DNA from: Proteus vulgaris
GTDB taxonomy: Bacteria > Pseudomonadota > Gammaproteobacteria > Enterobacterales > Enterobacteriaceae
Direction of reading: 5' to 3'
Assembly (NCBI RefSeq): GCF_033708015.1
Contig: NZ_CP137920.1
Location: 248,001-312,000, forward strand
DNA length: 64,000 nucleotides
Part shown: in pieces, positions 29,202-42,640 of the stretch
Numbering within the stretch: the first letter of the stretch is position 1
Layout: every line of letters starts with the position of its first letter
Notes under the pieces: generated by a model
Told to the model about the DNA's origin: nothing
Seen by the model: only the letters and a program-made list of their open reading frames with translations
Databases searched by the model: none
Made by a program: the position numbers and the translations under genes

Positions 29202-30111
29202 AGCAATTTTTCTAATGGGACCTACAGCGTCAGGTAAAACAGCATTAGCAATTGCACTGAGACAGAAACTGCCTGTAGATATTATTAGCGTGGATTCAGC
29301 TCTTATCTATCGTGGTATGGATATCGGTACAGCAAAGCCAGATGCGAATGAGCAATCGCTTGCTCCACATCGATTAATTGATATTCTAGACCCTGCATTT
29401 CCCTATTCTGCTGCGGATTTTCGACGTGATGCACTCAATGCAATGGAAGAAATTACCGCAGCTGGACGAATTCCACTATTAGTGGGTGGGACTATGCTAT
29501 ATTTTAAAGCGTTACTTGAAGGTCTATCGCCTTTACCTAGCGCTAATTCAGATGTTCGTGCTGAAATAGAAAAAAAAGCAGCAGAGCAGGGGTGGGAGGC
29601 AATACATAAAGAGTTAGCATTAGTTGATCCCGTTGCAGCACAACGGATCCATCCTAATGATCCTCAACGACTTTCACGTGCGCTAGAAGTTTACTTGATT
29701 TCAGGTAAGACAATGACGGAATTGACCAAAATATCAGGCGAGTCTTTGCCTTATGATGTTTATCAATTTGCGATTGCTCCGAAAGATAGAAATGTTCTTC
29801 ACCAACGCATTGAAGCCCGTTTTAAACAGATGTTAACGTGTGGATTCGAAGATGAAGTAAAATCATTATATGAACGGGGCGATTTGCATGAAGATCTACC
29901 TTCTGTACGTTGTGTCGGTTATCGCCAGATGTGGTCATATTTATCTGGCGAAATAGATTATGATGAGATGGTTTATCGAGGGATCTGCGCTACCCGGCAA
30001 TTAGCGAAGCGACAAATCACTTGGTTAAGAGGTTGGAATGATATTCACTGGCTTGATAGTGAAGATCCAAAACAATCTCTTGACACTGTTTTGCAGGTAG
30101 TTAGTGCATAG
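29170..30111 (+). CDS. miaA: tRNA dimethylallyltransferase MiaA
   Basis: The 313-residue enzyme transfers the dimethylallyl group from DMAPP to N6 of A37 in tRNAs that read UNN codons, the first step to ms2i6A. Walker A GPTASGKT, the [16 protein letters not shown] substrate segment, [19 protein letters not shown] and the C-terminal [12 protein letters not shown] are all present. The ATG at 29170 lies inside mutL but gives the conserved MSD start, so the 32-nt overlap seems real and suggests translational coupling. hfq follows after 109 nt. Confidence 0.97.
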   Translation: MSDVNTQIKPKAIFLMGPTASGKTALAIALRQKLPVDIISVDSALIYRGMDIGTAKPDANEQSLAPHRLIDILDPAFPYSAADFRRDALNAMEEITAAGRIPLLVGGTMLYFKALLEGLSPLPSANSDVRAEIEKKAAEQGWEAIHKELALVDPVAAQRIHPNDPQRLSRALEVYLISGKTMTELTKISGESLPYDVYQFAIAPKDRNVLHQRIEARFKQMLTCGFEDEVKSLYERGDLHEDLPSVRCVGYRQMWSYLSGEIDYDEMVYRGICATRQLAKRQITWLRGWNDIHWLDSEDPKQSLDTVLQVVSA

Positions 30112-30220
30112 ATGGTAGGTTTGTGTAAAATTGATAGTTGCCAAAGCGCAATTTTTGAGTAGTTCATTTTTCGAACCCATTGGGTTCTAATATAAAACAA
30201 CAAAATAAGGAAAACATAGA

Positions 30221-30508
30221 ATGGCTAAGGGGCAATCTTTGCAAGATCCTTTCCTGAACGCATTACGTCGTGAAAGGGTTCCCGTTTCTATCTATTTGGT
30301 AAACGGCATTAAATTGCAGGGTCAGATCGAATCTTTTGACCAATTTGTTATTTTGCTGAAAAACACAGTAAGTCAGATGGTATACAAACATGCTATCTCT
30401 ACCGTGGTACCTTCGCGTCCTGTTTCTCATCATAGCAACACAGGCACGAACCAAACGGGTACAGGTTACAATGGTGGCACTGCTCAGCAGGATGATGTTG
30501 CAGAATAA
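30221..30508 (+). CDS. hfq: RNA chaperone Hfq
   Basis: The 95-residue Sm-like protein forms hexamers that pair small RNAs with mRNAs. The N-terminal Sm1 and Sm2 motifs are intact: [19 protein letters not shown], the distal-face [17 protein letters not shown], and YKHAIS with the proximal-face residues. The C-terminal tail is Ser/Thr/Gly/Asn-rich with an acidic tip (DDVAE), as in enterobacteria, and slightly shorter than in E. coli (102). An intrinsic terminator follows, so read-through into hflX may be partial. Confidence 0.98.
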   Translation: MAKGQSLQDPFLNALRRERVPVSIYLVNGIKLQGQIESFDQFVILLKNTVSQMVYKHAISTVVPSRPVSHHSNTGTNQTGTGYNGGTAQQDDVAE

Positions 30509-30535
30509 TAATCCAATATTATTCTTGATATAAGA

Positions 30536-30571
30536 AAAACATAGGTAGGGAGACTTTACCTATGTTTTTTC
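30536..30571 (+). terminator. Intrinsic terminator after hfq
   Basis: ACATAGGTA (30539-30547) and TACCTATGT (30557-30565) form a 9-bp stem followed by a T-run. It lies inside the superoperon, between hfq and hflX. Confidence 0.8.
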
Positions 30572-30602
30572 CTGTTTTTATAAAGTCCAAGAGGTTTCGC
30601 CT

Positions 30603-31886
30603 TTGTTTGATCGTTATGAAGGTGGCGAATTAGCCGTTTTAGTGCACGTCTTCTTTTCTCAAGAAAAGGACGTTGATGATTTGCAAGAATTTGAATCTTT
30701 GGTGACATCTGCGGGTGTTAAACCAGTTCAGATTATTACTGGCAATCGAAAAGCACCTCATCCTAAATATTATGTGGGTGAAGGTAAAGCAGAAGAAATT
30801 GCCGAAGCTGTAAAAGCAAGTGGTGCAGATGTTGTTTTATTTAATCATGCACTGACACCTGCACAAGAACGAAATCTGGAAAGACTTTGTGAATGCCGAG
30901 TGGTTGATCGCACGGGAGTTATCCTTGATATCTTTGCTCAAAGAGCAAGAACCCATGAAGGAAAGCTACAGGTAGAACTTGCCCAGTTACGTCACTTATC
31001 AACCCGTTTAGTCAGAGGGTGGACTCACCTTGAAAGACAAAAAGGGGGGATTGGGTTACGAGGACCAGGCGAAACTCAGCTAGAAACAGACCGCCGCTTA
31101 CTCCGAGGTAAAATTAGTCAAATTTTAATGCGATTGGGTAGGGTTGAGCGTCAGCGTGAACAAGGACGACAAGCGCGAAGTAAAGCTGATATTCCGACAT
31201 TATCCCTTGTTGGTTACACAAATGCAGGAAAATCGAGTTTATTTAACCATATTACCTGTTCAGATGTGTATGCAGCAGATCAGCTCTTTGCAACATTAGA
31301 TCCAACACTCAGACGTATTCAAGTTGATGATGTGGGAACTGTTGTATTAGCCGATACTGTTGGATTTATTCGACATTTACCTCATGATCTTGTTGCTGCT
31401 TTTAAAGCTACTTTGCAAGAAACGCGAGAAGCAACTTTGCTTCTTCATGTTATTGATGCAGCAGATAGCCGTTTTGAGGAAAATATTCATGCAGTTGAAA
31501 GTGTATTAGAAGAGATTGATGCTCAAGAAATACCAACACTGCATGTTATGAACAAAATTGATCTTCTTGAAGATTTTACTCCAAGAATAGATCGAAATGA
31601 AGAAAACTTACCCGTTAGGGTTTGGGTTTCGGCACAAACAGGCGAAGGTATTCCGCTGTTATATCAGGCGTTGACAGAACGTCTTTCAGGTGAGATCGCA
31701 CACTTTGAATTACGTTTACCGCCAGAAAATACAGGGCGCTTACGTAGTCGTTTTTATCAATTACAGTCAATAGAACGTGAATGGATTGAAAAAGACGGTA
31801 AAGTTGGGCTAATCATACGTATGCCTATGGTAGACTGGCGCCGCCTTTGCAAGCAGGAACCAAATTTATTGGATTACGTGGTCTGA
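30603..31886 (+). CDS. hflX: Ribosome-associated GTPase HflX
   Basis: The 427-residue Obg-HflX GTPase splits stalled or stressed ribosomes, including after heat shock. The N-terminal domain has the family signature [18 protein letters not shown], then the glycine-rich [18 protein letters not shown] stretch, and a G domain with G1 [12 protein letters not shown]3 ADTVGF and G4 NKID. The start is TTG at 30603 (MFDRYEGGE), preceded by AAGAGG about 8 nt upstream; E. coli hflX also starts with this MFDRY sequence. The ribosome target comes from the family. Confidence 0.96.
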   Translation: MFDRYEGGELAVLVHVFFSQEKDVDDLQEFESLVTSAGVKPVQIITGNRKAPHPKYYVGEGKAEEIAEAVKASGADVVLFNHALTPAQERNLERLCECRVVDRTGVILDIFAQRARTHEGKLQVELAQLRHLSTRLVRGWTHLERQKGGIGLRGPGETQLETDRRLLRGKISQILMRLGRVERQREQGRQARSKADIPTLSLVGYTNAGKSSLFNHITCSDVYAADQLFATLDPTLRRIQVDDVGTVVLADTVGFIRHLPHDLVAAFKATLQETREATLLLHVIDAADSRFEENIHAVESVLEEIDAQEIPTLHVMNKIDLLEDFTPRIDRNEENLPVRVWVSAQTGEGIPLLYQALTERLSGEIAHFELRLPPENTGRLRSRFYQLQSIEREWIEKDGKVGLIIRMPMVDWRRLCKQEPNLLDYVV

Positions 31887-31978
31887 TATTCGGCCATAAT
31901 AATGAACATTAACTGAGAGCTGGCGACGAAATCGGCTCTTAAGCCTGATAAATCTAATCATAATAATGGAGCTAGAAC

Positions 31979-33253
31979 ATGGCGTGGAATCAGCCCGGTA
32001 ACAACGGACAAGACCGCGACCCGTGGGGTAACCGAAACAGCGGCAATAATAATGGCGATGGCAACGGTAACTCCAACGGCAATCAAGGAGGTCGGAATCG
32101 CGGAGCATCAGATCTCGATGATATGTTCCGTAAACTGAGTGAAAAACTTGGTGGTTTCGGCGGCAAAAAAGGTGGAAACTCCTCTTCTGGCCAAAATGGC
32201 GGTCCCCGTGGCAATGCTGGAAATCTTTTGATTTCTCTTGCATTAGGTGCGGTTGTCGTGGTTTGGGCTGCAAGTGGTTTTTATACTATCAAAGAGGCAG
32301 AACAAGGCGTAGTGACTCGTTTTGGTAAATTTTACCAAATCGTTGAACCTGGTCTGAACTGGAAACCGACTTTCATTGATGAAGTTCAGCCTGTTAACGT
32401 AAAAACTATCCGTGATTTAACCACGGGTGGCATGATGTTAACGTCAGATGAAAACATGGTTCAAGTTGAGATAAACGTGCAGTATGTTGTCTCTGATCCA
32501 GAAACATTCCTGTTTAACCTGACAACACCAATTAACAGCTTAGGTCAGGCAACTGACAGTGCAGTCCGTGGCGTTATTGGTCGTTCAGAAATGGAAAAAA
32601 TTCTGACTTCTAATCGTTCAGAAATTCGTGACCAAACACGTCAAGAATTAGAAGAGACTATTCGTCCTTATAACATGGGTATCTCGATTGTGGACGTCAA
32701 CTTCCAAGTTGCTCGCCCACCAGAAGCGGTAAAAGCGGCATTTGATGACGTAATCGCGGCACGAGAAGAAGAACAAAAAACTATTCGCCAAGCTGAGGCT
32801 TATAAAAACGAAGTGTTACCGTTAGCAAAAGGTAACGCACAACGTATGATTGAAGAAGCGACGGCTTATAAAACCAGTGTGGTGATGAAAGCAGAAGGTG
32901 AGGTAGCAAGCTTTGCTAAAATCTTACCTGAATATCGTGCTGCACCTGAAATTACTCGCGAGCGTCTTTACATTGAAACGATGGAAAAAGTGCTATCAAA
33001 AACACGTAAAGTCATCGCTAATGATAAAGGTAACAGCATGTTAGTGTTGCCTTTAGAGCAAATGTTACGTCAGCAATCTCAATCCGCATCATCAAATACA
33101 GTTGAGGCGCCTGCGCGTATTAGCACACCTGCTCCAACTGTAAATCCAGCACCGGCACAAAAACCCGCAACAACGACTTATGGTAATGGTGGATATGGTA
33201 GTCATAATGGCGGTTATGGTCAGCCTTACGGCAATAATCAAGGAGGACAATAA
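31979..33253 (+). CDS. hflK: FtsH protease modulator HflK (SPFH/band 7 protein)
   Basis: The 424-residue inner-membrane protein has a Gly/Asn-rich cytoplasmic N-terminus (about 1-80), one membrane helix (about 81-100), and an SPFH domain starting IKEAEQGVVTRFGKF. A coiled-coil (AREEEQKTIRQAEAYKNEV region) and a Gln/Gly/Pro-rich C-terminal tail follow. With HflC it forms the large KC cage around FtsH and limits degradation of membrane substrates. hflC starts 2 nt after its stop, so the two are translated together. Confidence 0.96.
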   Translation: MAWNQPGNNGQDRDPWGNRNSGNNNGDGNGNSNGNQGGRNRGASDLDDMFRKLSEKLGGFGGKKGGNSSSGQNGGPRGNAGNLLISLALGAVVVVWAASGFYTIKEAEQGVVTRFGKFYQIVEPGLNWKPTFIDEVQPVNVKTIRDLTTGGMMLTSDENMVQVEINVQYVVSDPETFLFNLTTPINSLGQATDSAVRGVIGRSEMEKILTSNRSEIRDQTRQELEETIRPYNMGISIVDVNFQVARPPEAVKAAFDDVIAAREEEQKTIRQAEAYKNEVLPLAKGNAQRMIEEATAYKTSVVMKAEGEVASFAKILPEYRAAPEITRERLYIETMEKVLSKTRKVIANDKGNSMLVLPLEQMLRQQSQSASSNTVEAPARISTPAPTVNPAPAQKPATTTYGNGGYGSHNGGYGQPYGNNQGGQ

Positions 33254-33255
33254 TC

Positions 33256-34260
33256 ATGCGTAAAGTTATCGCTGTTGTTGCAGTTATTATTTTAGCGTTG
33301 TTGTACTCTTCTGTGTTTGTCGTTCAACAGTATGAGCGTGGTATTATTTTACGCTTTGCGAAAGTTGTACGTGATGCTGAAAATAAACCTGTTGTTTATG
33401 AACCTGGTCTTCACTTTAAAATTCCATTTATTGAGAATGTGAAAAAACTGGATGCACGTATTCAAACTATGAACATCCAGCAAGACCGTTTCTTATCAGG
33501 TGAGAATAAAGACTTATTGGTCGATTCTTATCTGAAATGGCGTATCAGTGATTTCAGTACTTACTATTTGGCAACAGGTGGTGGTAATACAACGCAAGCA
33601 GAAACATTATTGCGTCGTAAATTCAGTGACCGTTTACGTTCTGAAATTGGTCGTATGAGCGTGAACCAAATTATTACGGATTCTCGTGGTCGTTTAACCA
33701 TTGATGTTCGTAATGCACTGAATGAAGGTACACCTTCTCGTGATACAAGTGCTGCTGATGATGCAATCGCTATTGCTGCTAAAAAAGTGGCTGAAGAAAC
33801 TAAAGGTCAAGCTCCTGCTATCAACATGAACAGTATGGCGGCATTAGGTATTGAAGTGATTGACGTTCGAATCAAGCAAATCAACTTACCTATGGAAGTT
33901 TCGGAAGCGATTTATCAGCGTATGCGTGCAGAGCGTGAAGCCGTTGCTCGTCGTCATCGTTCACAAGGTCAAGAGCAAGCTGTGAAAATTCGTGCTGCTG
34001 CGGATAAGACGGTAACAGAGACACTTGCTGAGTCTGAGCGTGAATCATTACGTCTTCGTGGTGAAGGTGATGCCCAAGCGACTAAACTATTTGCTGATGC
34101 GTTCAACCAAGACCCAGACTTCTATGCCTTCATTCGTAGCTTACGTGCCTATGAAAAGAGCTTTAACCAAGATGGTAATGACGTCATGGTGTTAAGCCCA
34201 GATAGTGATTTCTTACGCTATATGAAAGCACCAACAAAAGCACGAGCAATTGAAGAATAA
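33256..34260 (+). CDS. hflC: FtsH protease modulator HflC (SPFH/band 7 protein)
   Basis: The 334-residue partner of HflK has one N-terminal membrane helix (about 4-20), then the SPFH start VVQQYERGIILRFAKV and the coiled-coil region ERESLRLRGEGDAQATK. It assembles with HflK on the periplasmic side of FtsH. This ends the superoperon; a strong terminator follows within 40 nt. yjeT, which follows hflC in E. coli, is absent. Confidence 0.97.
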   Translation: MRKVIAVVAVIILALLYSSVFVVQQYERGIILRFAKVVRDAENKPVVYEPGLHFKIPFIENVKKLDARIQTMNIQQDRFLSGENKDLLVDSYLKWRISDFSTYYLATGGGNTTQAETLLRRKFSDRLRSEIGRMSVNQIITDSRGRLTIDVRNALNEGTPSRDTSAADDAIAIAAKKVAEETKGQAPAINMNSMAALGIEVIDVRIKQINLPMEVSEAIYQRMRAEREAVARRHRSQGQEQAVKIRAAADKTVTETLAESERESLRLRGEGDAQATKLFADAFNQDPDFYAFIRSLRAYEKSFNQDGNDVMVLSPDSDFLRYMKAPTKARAIEE

Positions 34261-34295
34261 TTTCTGAACGTATTAAACCGTTTAAGTAAATAATA

Positions 34296-34330
34296 AAATC
34301 CTCCACCTTTAAAAGTGGGGGATTTTTTTT
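34296..34330 (+). terminator. Intrinsic terminator after hflC
   Basis: ATCCTCCAC (34299-34307) pairs with GTGGGGGAT (with one G-T pair) around an AAA-rich loop, followed by eight T. Confidence 0.85.
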
Positions 34331-36015
<1,685 letters not shown>

Positions 36016-36040
36016 TCTGTATTAAATTGGTTTGATGTGA

Positions 36041-36075
36041 AAATCGTCCCTGAAAATGACAGGGGCGATTTTTTC
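36041..36075 (+). terminator. Intrinsic terminator after purA
   Basis: AAATCGTCCCTG (36041-36052) and CAGGGGCGATTT (36060-36071) form a 12-bp stem with one G-T pair, followed by T-rich sequence. Confidence 0.85.
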
Positions 36076-36216
36076 GTATCTGTTTGTTGGTTAAATTGAG
36101 ATAAAAATACGCGTTACACACATAAGATAAGATAGTGTTACACTCGGTTTTGCTTCTGTTTTATCAGTAACGAGTAGAAATAATAAGACAATGTTATTGC
36201 TGTAATGTCAGAAATA

Positions 36217-36257
36217 GAAAAGCGATCTGTTGAAAATCGACAGTATCGCTTTTTCTT
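36217..36257 (+). terminator. Second hairpin-plus-T-run downstream of purA
   Basis: AAAGCGAT followed by CTGT pairs with ACAG and ATCGCTTT (one bulged T) and is followed by TTTTTCTTT. It lies about 145 nt beyond the purA terminator with no gene between. The whole 36076-36442 gap holds no coding frame I trust; besides this hairpin it contains the short palindrome AATGA-TATTC-TCATT at 36371-36385 before nsrR, which could be an operator. Confidence 0.6.
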
Positions 36258-36442
36258 TGCCTGTGATATCGCTATTATTTTGTTAATAGTCAAGTGAGAG
36301 AGGGAAATCACTCACTTTTGAGCATATCTTTGCTAAATGTCCAAAAATTAAACATAATATTGCTTAATAAAATGATATTCTCATTAATAATTACTTATCC
36401 CTTAATGACTTTAAGAGGGAAAAACACTTTTCAGAGGTCATT

Positions 36443-36871
36443 GTGCAATTAACCAGTTTTACAGATTATGGATTGCGGGCATTGATATATATGGCTTCAC
36501 TGCCAGAAGGCAAAATGACGAGTATCACTGAAGTGACACAAGTCTATGGTGTCTCGCGTAACCATATGGTGAAAATTATTAATCAACTTAGCCATTTAGG
36601 TTTTGTTGAGGCTATTCGTGGTAAAAATGGAGGGATCCGTTTAGGCAAGCCTGCAACAGACATCATTGTGGGTGAGGTTGTTCGTGCTTTAGAGCCACTT
36701 TCATTAGTAAACTGTAGTGCTGAGTTTTGTCACATTACCCCAGCGTGTCGACTAAAATTAGTGTTGAATCAGGCGATTGAGCAGTTTTTGAAAGAGTTAG
36801 ACCGTCACACACTCGCAGAGCTAGTTGAAAATAATAGCTCCTTATATAAATTGTTATTAGAAGATGTTTAA
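36443..36871 (+). CDS. nsrR: Nitric-oxide-sensing repressor NsrR (Rrf2 family)
   Basis: The 142-residue winged-helix protein opens [18 protein letters not shown], as in E. coli NsrR. Its iron-sulphur ligands Cys91, Cys96 and Cys102 are present in the same positions ([12 protein letters not shown]). The recognition helix is in [15 protein letters not shown] destroys the cluster and derepresses genes such as hmp and ytfE. The start is GTG at 36443 with CAGAGG five nt upstream. rnr follows 39 nt after its stop, and rlmB after that, as in E. coli. Confidence 0.96.
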   Translation: MQLTSFTDYGLRALIYMASLPEGKMTSITEVTQVYGVSRNHMVKIINQLSHLGFVEAIRGKNGGIRLGKPATDIIVGEVVRALEPLSLVNCSAEFCHITPACRLKLVLNQAIEQFLKELDRHTLAELVENNSSLYKLLLEDV

Positions 36872-36910
36872 GTCGACTATTTCATCAAATCTGATAGCTT
36901 GGAGGTCATA

Positions 36911-39403
36911 ATGTCAAAAGATCCTTTTCAGGATAGAGAAGCAGAAAAATACGCCTCTCCAATTGCTAGTCGCGAATATATTTTAGAAGAAATGAAAAAA
37001 CGCACGGCACCAATGAGCCGTGAAGATTTAGCACAAGCGTTAAAAATTTCAGGTGAAGAAGACTTAGAAGCGTTGCGTCGCCGTTTAAGAGCAATGGAGC
37101 GTGATGGTCAGTTAGTTTTTACTCGTCGCCAGTGCTACGCATTACCTGAGCGCCTTGATTTATGGAAAGGCAAGGTCATTGGTCACCGCGATGGTTATGG
37201 TTTTTTACGTGCAGAAGGTCAAAAAGATGACCTCTATCTTTCACAAGATGAAATGAAAAAAACAATGCATGGCGATGTTATCCTTGCTCAACCTTTAGGT
37301 ATGGATAGAAAAGGTCGCCGTGAAGGTCGTGTTGTTCGTGTTATTGAACCACGAAATAACCAAATTGTAGGTCGCTATTTTATTGAGTCAGGGATGGGAT
37401 TTGTCGTCCCTGATGATAGCCGTTTAAGCTTTGATATCCTTATTCCTAAAGAAGATATCATGGGTGCACGAATGGGAAATGTGGTGGTTGTTGAAATCAC
37501 AACAAGGCCAACTCGCCGCACTCAAGCCGTAGGCCGTATCGTCGAAATTTTAGGTGAAACTATGGGAACGGGTATTGCGGTAGAAATCGCATTACGTACT
37601 CATGAAATTCCGTATACATGGCCTGCAAAAGTGACAAAAGAAGTGGCAGATTTAAAAGAAGAGGTGCCTGAATCTGCTAAAGAAGGACGTGTTGATTTAC
37701 GTAATTTGCCTTTAATTACTATTGACGGTGAAGATGCGCGAGACTTTGATGATGCCGTTTATTGTCAGCGCAAAAAAGGGGGAGGCTGGCGTTTATGGGT
37801 TGCGATTGCTGATGTTAGCTATTATGTCCGCCCACAAACAGCATTAGATACAGAAGCACGTAGTCGAGGAAACTCTGTTTATTTCCCTTCTCAAGTCGTA
37901 CCGATGTTGCCAGAAGTTCTATCTAATGGATTGTGTTCATTAAACCCACAGGTTGACCGCTTGTGTATGGTCTGTGAGATGACCGTTTCTGAGCAAGGGC
38001 GTCTTTCTTCTTATAGATTCTATGAAGCGGTGATGAGTTCTCATGCACGAATGACCTACACGAAAGTGTGGAAAATTATTCAAGGTGATGAGGAACTGCG
38101 TGAACACTATAAGCCCATCGTTAAAGATATTGAACATCTGTATGAGTTATACCAAGCATTAGATAAAGCACGTGAACAACGTGGGGCGATTGGTTTTGAA
38201 TCAGAAGAAGCGAAGTTTATCTTTAATGCAGAGCGTCGAATTGAACGTATTGAGCCTGTTGTTCGTAATGATGCACATAAATTGATTGAAGAGTGCATGA
38301 TCCTTGCTAATATCGCAGCCGCTCGCTTTGTTGAAAAAAATGAAGAACCTGCACTTTATCGTATTCATGATAAACCCAAAGAAGACAGCGTCCTGAATTT
38401 ACGCTCTGTCTTTAATGAACTCGGTTTAACGTTGCCTGGCGGCTTAACGCCAGAGCCAGCAGATTATGCGCGAGTCATGAAAGAGGTTGAAGATAGACCT
38501 GATCGCGAAATGCTACAAACCATGATTTTGCGCTCAATGAAACAGGCAATTTACGATCCTGAAAATCGTGGGCACTTTGGTTTAGCATTAAAATCTTATG
38601 CGCACTTTACCTCACCAATTCGTCGCTATCCTGATTTAGCTCTGCATCGTGCAATTAAATATCAGATTGCGAAAGAAAAAGGTCACGGTTCGCAACGTTG
38701 GACCCCAACAGGTGGCTACCACAGTGATATGGATACCATGTTGCAATTAGGTGAGCACTGCTCTTTAACCGAGCGCCGTGCTGATGAAGCTACACGAGAT
38801 GTGGCTGATTGGCTGAAATGTGACTTTATGCTGGATCAAATTGGTCAACAGTTTACCGGTATTATTACCAGCGTAACGGGCTTTGGTTTCTTTGTTCGCT
38901 TAAATGATCTGTTTATTGATGGTCTGGTGCATGTTTCTACATTAAATAATGATTACTATCAGTATGATAATGTAGGGCAACGCTTAATTGGCGAGTCTTC
39001 AGGACAAGTTTATCGCCTTGGCGATGAAGTGGAAGTGAAAGTTGAAGCTGTCAGTATGGATGAACGTACTATCGACTTCTCTTTAATTTCAACAACACGT
39101 ACTGCGCGTAATCCGGGTAAAACAGCCCGTGTTCGTGGTCTAAAAGGTGAAAAAGACAAGAAAAATGCCAGTTCTAGCAAATCTCGTCGTCGTGATGCAA
39201 GCAAGGATAAAAACTTTGAGCCAGATAGTGCCTTCAAAAAAGGCAAATCATCAGGTCGAGGTAATGCGAGCAAAGACAAAGCGGTAAAAGACCAAGTCGC
39301 GAAAGACAAAGCCAGTAGCAAACGTAAGAAAGCATCATCACAAACCAAAAAGATAGAGGCAAAACTTAAAGCTAAACGCGCTGCCAAACGCGATAACGCA
39401 TAA
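36911..39403 (+). CDS. rnr: Ribonuclease R
   Basis: The 830-residue 3'-5' exoribonuclease of the RNB family degrades structured RNA, acts with tmRNA/SmpB on nonstop mRNAs and in rRNA quality control. An N-terminal helix-turn-helix-like region and two cold-shock domains lead to the RNB core with [16 protein letters not shown] (catalytic aspartates) and [13 protein letters not shown]. An S1 domain ([15 protein letters not shown]) and a very basic Lys/Ser/Ala tail (about 730-830) follow. A strong GGAGGT lies 4 nt before the ATG at 36911, so this start is preferred to the in-frame one at 36899. Confidence 0.97.
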   Translation: MSKDPFQDREAEKYASPIASREYILEEMKKRTAPMSREDLAQALKISGEEDLEALRRRLRAMERDGQLVFTRRQCYALPERLDLWKGKVIGHRDGYGFLRAEGQKDDLYLSQDEMKKTMHGDVILAQPLGMDRKGRREGRVVRVIEPRNNQIVGRYFIESGMGFVVPDDSRLSFDILIPKEDIMGARMGNVVVVEITTRPTRRTQAVGRIVEILGETMGTGIAVEIALRTHEIPYTWPAKVTKEVADLKEEVPESAKEGRVDLRNLPLITIDGEDARDFDDAVYCQRKKGGGWRLWVAIADVSYYVRPQTALDTEARSRGNSVYFPSQVVPMLPEVLSNGLCSLNPQVDRLCMVCEMTVSEQGRLSSYRFYEAVMSSHARMTYTKVWKIIQGDEELREHYKPIVKDIEHLYELYQALDKAREQRGAIGFESEEAKFIFNAERRIERIEPVVRNDAHKLIEECMILANIAAARFVEKNEEPALYRIHDKPKEDSVLNLRSVFNELGLTLPGGLTPEPADYARVMKEVEDRPDREMLQTMILRSMKQAIYDPENRGHFGLALKSYAHFTSPIRRYPDLALHRAIKYQIAKEKGHGSQRWTPTGGYHSDMDTMLQLGEHCSLTERRADEATRDVADWLKCDFMLDQIGQQFTGIITSVTGFGFFVRLNDLFIDGLVHVSTLNNDYYQYDNVGQRLIGESSGQVYRLGDEVEVKVEAVSMDERTIDFSLISTTRTARNPGKTARVRGLKGEKDKKNASSSKSRRRDASKDKNFEPDSAFKKGKSSGRGNASKDKAVKDQVAKDKASSKRKKASSQTKKIEAKLKAKRAAKRDNA

Positions 39404-39427
39404 AGTTTCGTTCTTCTGGTTCTCTTT

Positions 39428-39455
39428 TTAAAAGGCGGAGACCCCGCCTTTTATC
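39428..39455 (+). terminator. Terminator or attenuator between rnr and rlmB
   Basis: AAAAGGCGG (39430-39438) and CCGCCTTTT (39444-39452) form a strong stem with a 5-nt loop ending in a short T-run, 25 nt after rnr. Read-through could still supply rlmB. Confidence 0.75.
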
Positions 39456-39495
39456 TGTTTTGTGCCTTTTTATTTTTTAATGAGTAAATACCGCT

Positions 39496-40239
39496 ATGAG
39501 CGAAGAAATTATTTATGGTATTCACGCAGTAACCGCATTACTTGAGCGTGATCCTGCACGTTTTAAAGAAGTTTATGTATTAAAAGGGCGTGAAGATCGC
39601 CGTTTAACACCTGTTATTCATGAATTAGAAGCACAAGGTATTCTGGTTCAAGTGGCGAATCGCCAATGGTTGGATAGCCAAACAGAGGGTGCTGTTCACC
39701 AAGGTATTATTGCTAAAGTAAAACCAGGTCGTCAGTATCAAGAACAAGATTTACCAGACTTATTAGCTAGTGTTGGTACGCCTTTCTTATTAGTGCTGGA
39801 TGGTGTCACTGATCCCCATAATTTAGGGGCTTGTTTACGTAGTGCAGATGCCGCTGGTGTGCATGCTGTTATTGTCCCGAAAGATCGTTCTGCACAATTA
39901 AATGCAACGGCCAAAAAAGTGGCTTGTGGTGCGGCAGAAAGTGTCCCTTTAATTAAAGTGACTAACCTTGCTCGTACATTGCGTTTTCTGCAAGAAGAAA
40001 ACATTTGGATTGTCGGCACAGCTGGCGAGGCAGACCATACTTTATATCAAAGCAAACTTACAGGCCCAATGGCATTAGTGATGGGCGCTGAAGGTGAAGG
40101 TATGCGCCGTTTAACACGTGAGCATTGTGATGAGCTAATTAGTATCCCTATGGCGGGTACCGTGTCTTCACTTAATGTTTCTGTGGCAACGGGTGTCTGT
40201 TTATTTGAAGCGATGCGTCAGCGTATTAGTGTAAAATAA
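39496..40239 (+). CDS. rlmB: 23S rRNA 2'-O-methyltransferase RlmB (G2251)
   Basis: The 247-residue SpoU/TrmH-family enzyme methylates the 2'-OH of G2251 in the peptidyl-transferase P-loop of 23S rRNA. Its N-terminal substrate-binding domain (about 1-75) and the knotted SPOUT domain are visible, with motif 1 [17 protein letters not shown], motif 2 [11 protein letters not shown] and motif 3 [18 protein letters not shown]. It follows rnr by 92 nt with a hairpin in between. Confidence 0.96.
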   Translation: MSEEIIYGIHAVTALLERDPARFKEVYVLKGREDRRLTPVIHELEAQGILVQVANRQWLDSQTEGAVHQGIIAKVKPGRQYQEQDLPDLLASVGTPFLLVLDGVTDPHNLGACLRSADAAGVHAVIVPKDRSAQLNATAKKVACGAAESVPLIKVTNLARTLRFLQEENIWIVGTAGEADHTLYQSKLTGPMALVMGAEGEGMRRLTREHCDELISIPMAGTVSSLNVSVATGVCLFEAMRQRISVK

Positions 40240-40340
40240 TCGCTTAGTCTATTTTATTCTCTATACTCCCTTGAGTTTTATTGACCGCGGGGGTATAGTG
40301 ACGCGTCAATTTTTTCAGTCACAACTTAAACAAGTTCCTT

Positions 40341-40801
<461 letters not shown>

Positions 40802-40809
40802 TTAGTGCT

Positions 40810-41362
<553 letters not shown>

Positions 41363-41402
41363 TAGGTATATAGTCCATTAATGACTTGTAGAGGATAAGG
41401 TA

Positions 41403-41852
41403 ATGCAAATTATTCTGCTTGATAAAGTAGCGAATCTGGGTAGCCTGGGTGATCAGGTTAACGTAAAATCGGGCTATGCTCGTAACTATTTAATCCCACA
41501 GGGTAAAGCTGTTTCTGCGACTAAGAAAAACATCGAGTTTTTCGAAGCGCGTCGTGCTGAGTTAGAAGCTAAATTAGCTGAAACTTTAGCAGCAGCTGAA
41601 GCTCGTGCAGCGAAGATCAATGCACTGGGTTCTGTCACTATCAGCTCTAAAGCGGGTGACGAAGGTAAACTGTTTGGTTCAATCGGTACTCGTGACATCG
41701 CTGATGCAGTAACTGCTGCTGGCGTTGAAATGTGTAAGAGCGAAGTTCGCCTACCAAATGGCGTTCTGCGTACTACTGGTGACCACGAAGTTCACTTCCA
41801 AGTTCACAGTGACGTATTCGCTGAACTGAATGTTATCATCGTTGCTGAATAA
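41403..41852 (+). CDS. rplI: 50S ribosomal protein L9
   Basis: The 149-residue protein shows the N-terminal rRNA-binding domain ([36 protein letters not shown]), the long connecting helix rich in Ala/Glu/Lys, and the C-terminal globular domain. L9 extends from the base of the L1 stalk. It is the last gene of the operon and is followed by a strong terminator. Confidence 0.98.
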   Translation: MQIILLDKVANLGSLGDQVNVKSGYARNYLIPQGKAVSATKKNIEFFEARRAELEAKLAETLAAAEARAAKINALGSVTISSKAGDEGKLFGSIGTRDIADAVTAAGVEMCKSEVRLPNGVLRTTGDHEVHFQVHSDVFAELNVIIVAE

Positions 41853-41883
41853 TCTCTGATTAAACAGTTAATGTTGATAAAGA

Positions 41884-41913
41884 AAAACGCCAGCTTAGCT
41901 GGCGTTTTTTTTG
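41884..41913 (+). terminator. Intrinsic terminator of the rpsF-rplI operon
   Basis: AACGCCAGC (41886-41894) and GCTGGCGTT (41898-41906) form a perfect stem with a 3-nt loop and are followed by eight T. Confidence 0.92.
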
Positions 41914-41934
41914 GTAAATAAAATACCCTTCTTA

Positions 41935-42594
41935 CTATGGTGTACGGTAATAACTTCCATCACTCAAACGTGTGTAAGTGATCACAGTACCCGCACTATT
42001 TGTCACTTCTAGCATACTGACATCACCTTGTGGATTACGCTGTAAACGAATAGATTGCCCTGAGCGTAATTGGCTTAATGATTTTTGTTGGTCTTCTGAC
42101 TTCGCCATAGAGAATGCATCATTAACAGGTAGTTGATTATCTCTAAAAAGTTGCGCTAAAGTTTGCCCCTCTTTAATGGTATAAGTTTGCCATGTTTGCG
42201 CGGGTATTGATTGCGTGTTTTGTAATGGCGTTGTTTGAGCAATGTTTTCCTCCGGATCTTTTGTCGTTGGATCCTCTATTGATGGCGAAACGTCCGGCTC
42301 GGCATTTAAACTATCTTGTGTTTGAGGGATCGGTGTTTGATACACGGGATCATTTGTAGATGCGATTGGCACAGGGAGATCATGCGTTGACGATGCGGGT
42401 TGAGGTGGCTCACTCGTGTTTTCACTGGTCGGCCAAAAAAACACGACTAATAAAGCAATTGCAACAACCAGTATTGCTCGACGATGTAAGCCAGGGAATT
42501 TGCCCATATTCACCTCATTATTGCTCTGTGAATCAGTATTATGAATTGCTGTAACATCTTTTTTATTCCTTGTAGCCATACTAGCACGAACCAT
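41935..42594 (-). CDS. ytfB: OapA-domain cell-division-associated protein YtfB
   Basis: The 219-residue protein has a cytosolic N-terminus (about 1-38), one membrane helix (RAILVVAIALLVVFFW, about 39-55), and a long Pro/Thr/Ser/Gln-rich periplasmic linker. A C-terminal OapA/LysM-like domain (about 133-219) starts WQTYTIKEGQTLAQLFRDNQLPV and ends LSDGSYYRTP. E. coli YtfB localises to the septum and binds glycans, and its overproduction blocks division. The minus-strand ribosome binding site AAGGA lies 3 nt before the ATG. The sequence runs convergent to rplI. Confidence 0.88.
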   Translation of the reverse strand: MVRASMATRNKKDVTAIHNTDSQSNNEVNMGKFPGLHRRAILVVAIALLVVFFWPTSENTSEPPQPASSTHDLPVPIASTNDPVYQTPIPQTQDSLNAEPDVSPSIEDPTTKDPEENIAQTTPLQNTQSIPAQTWQTYTIKEGQTLAQLFRDNQLPVNDAFSMAKSEDQQKSLSQLRSGQSIRLQRNPQGDVSMLEVTNSAGTVITYTRLSDGSYYRTP

Positions 42595-42640
42595 GATCCT
42601 TACCTGCTCCCTGAATTCTTTTCAGAATTATCTATCCGCT

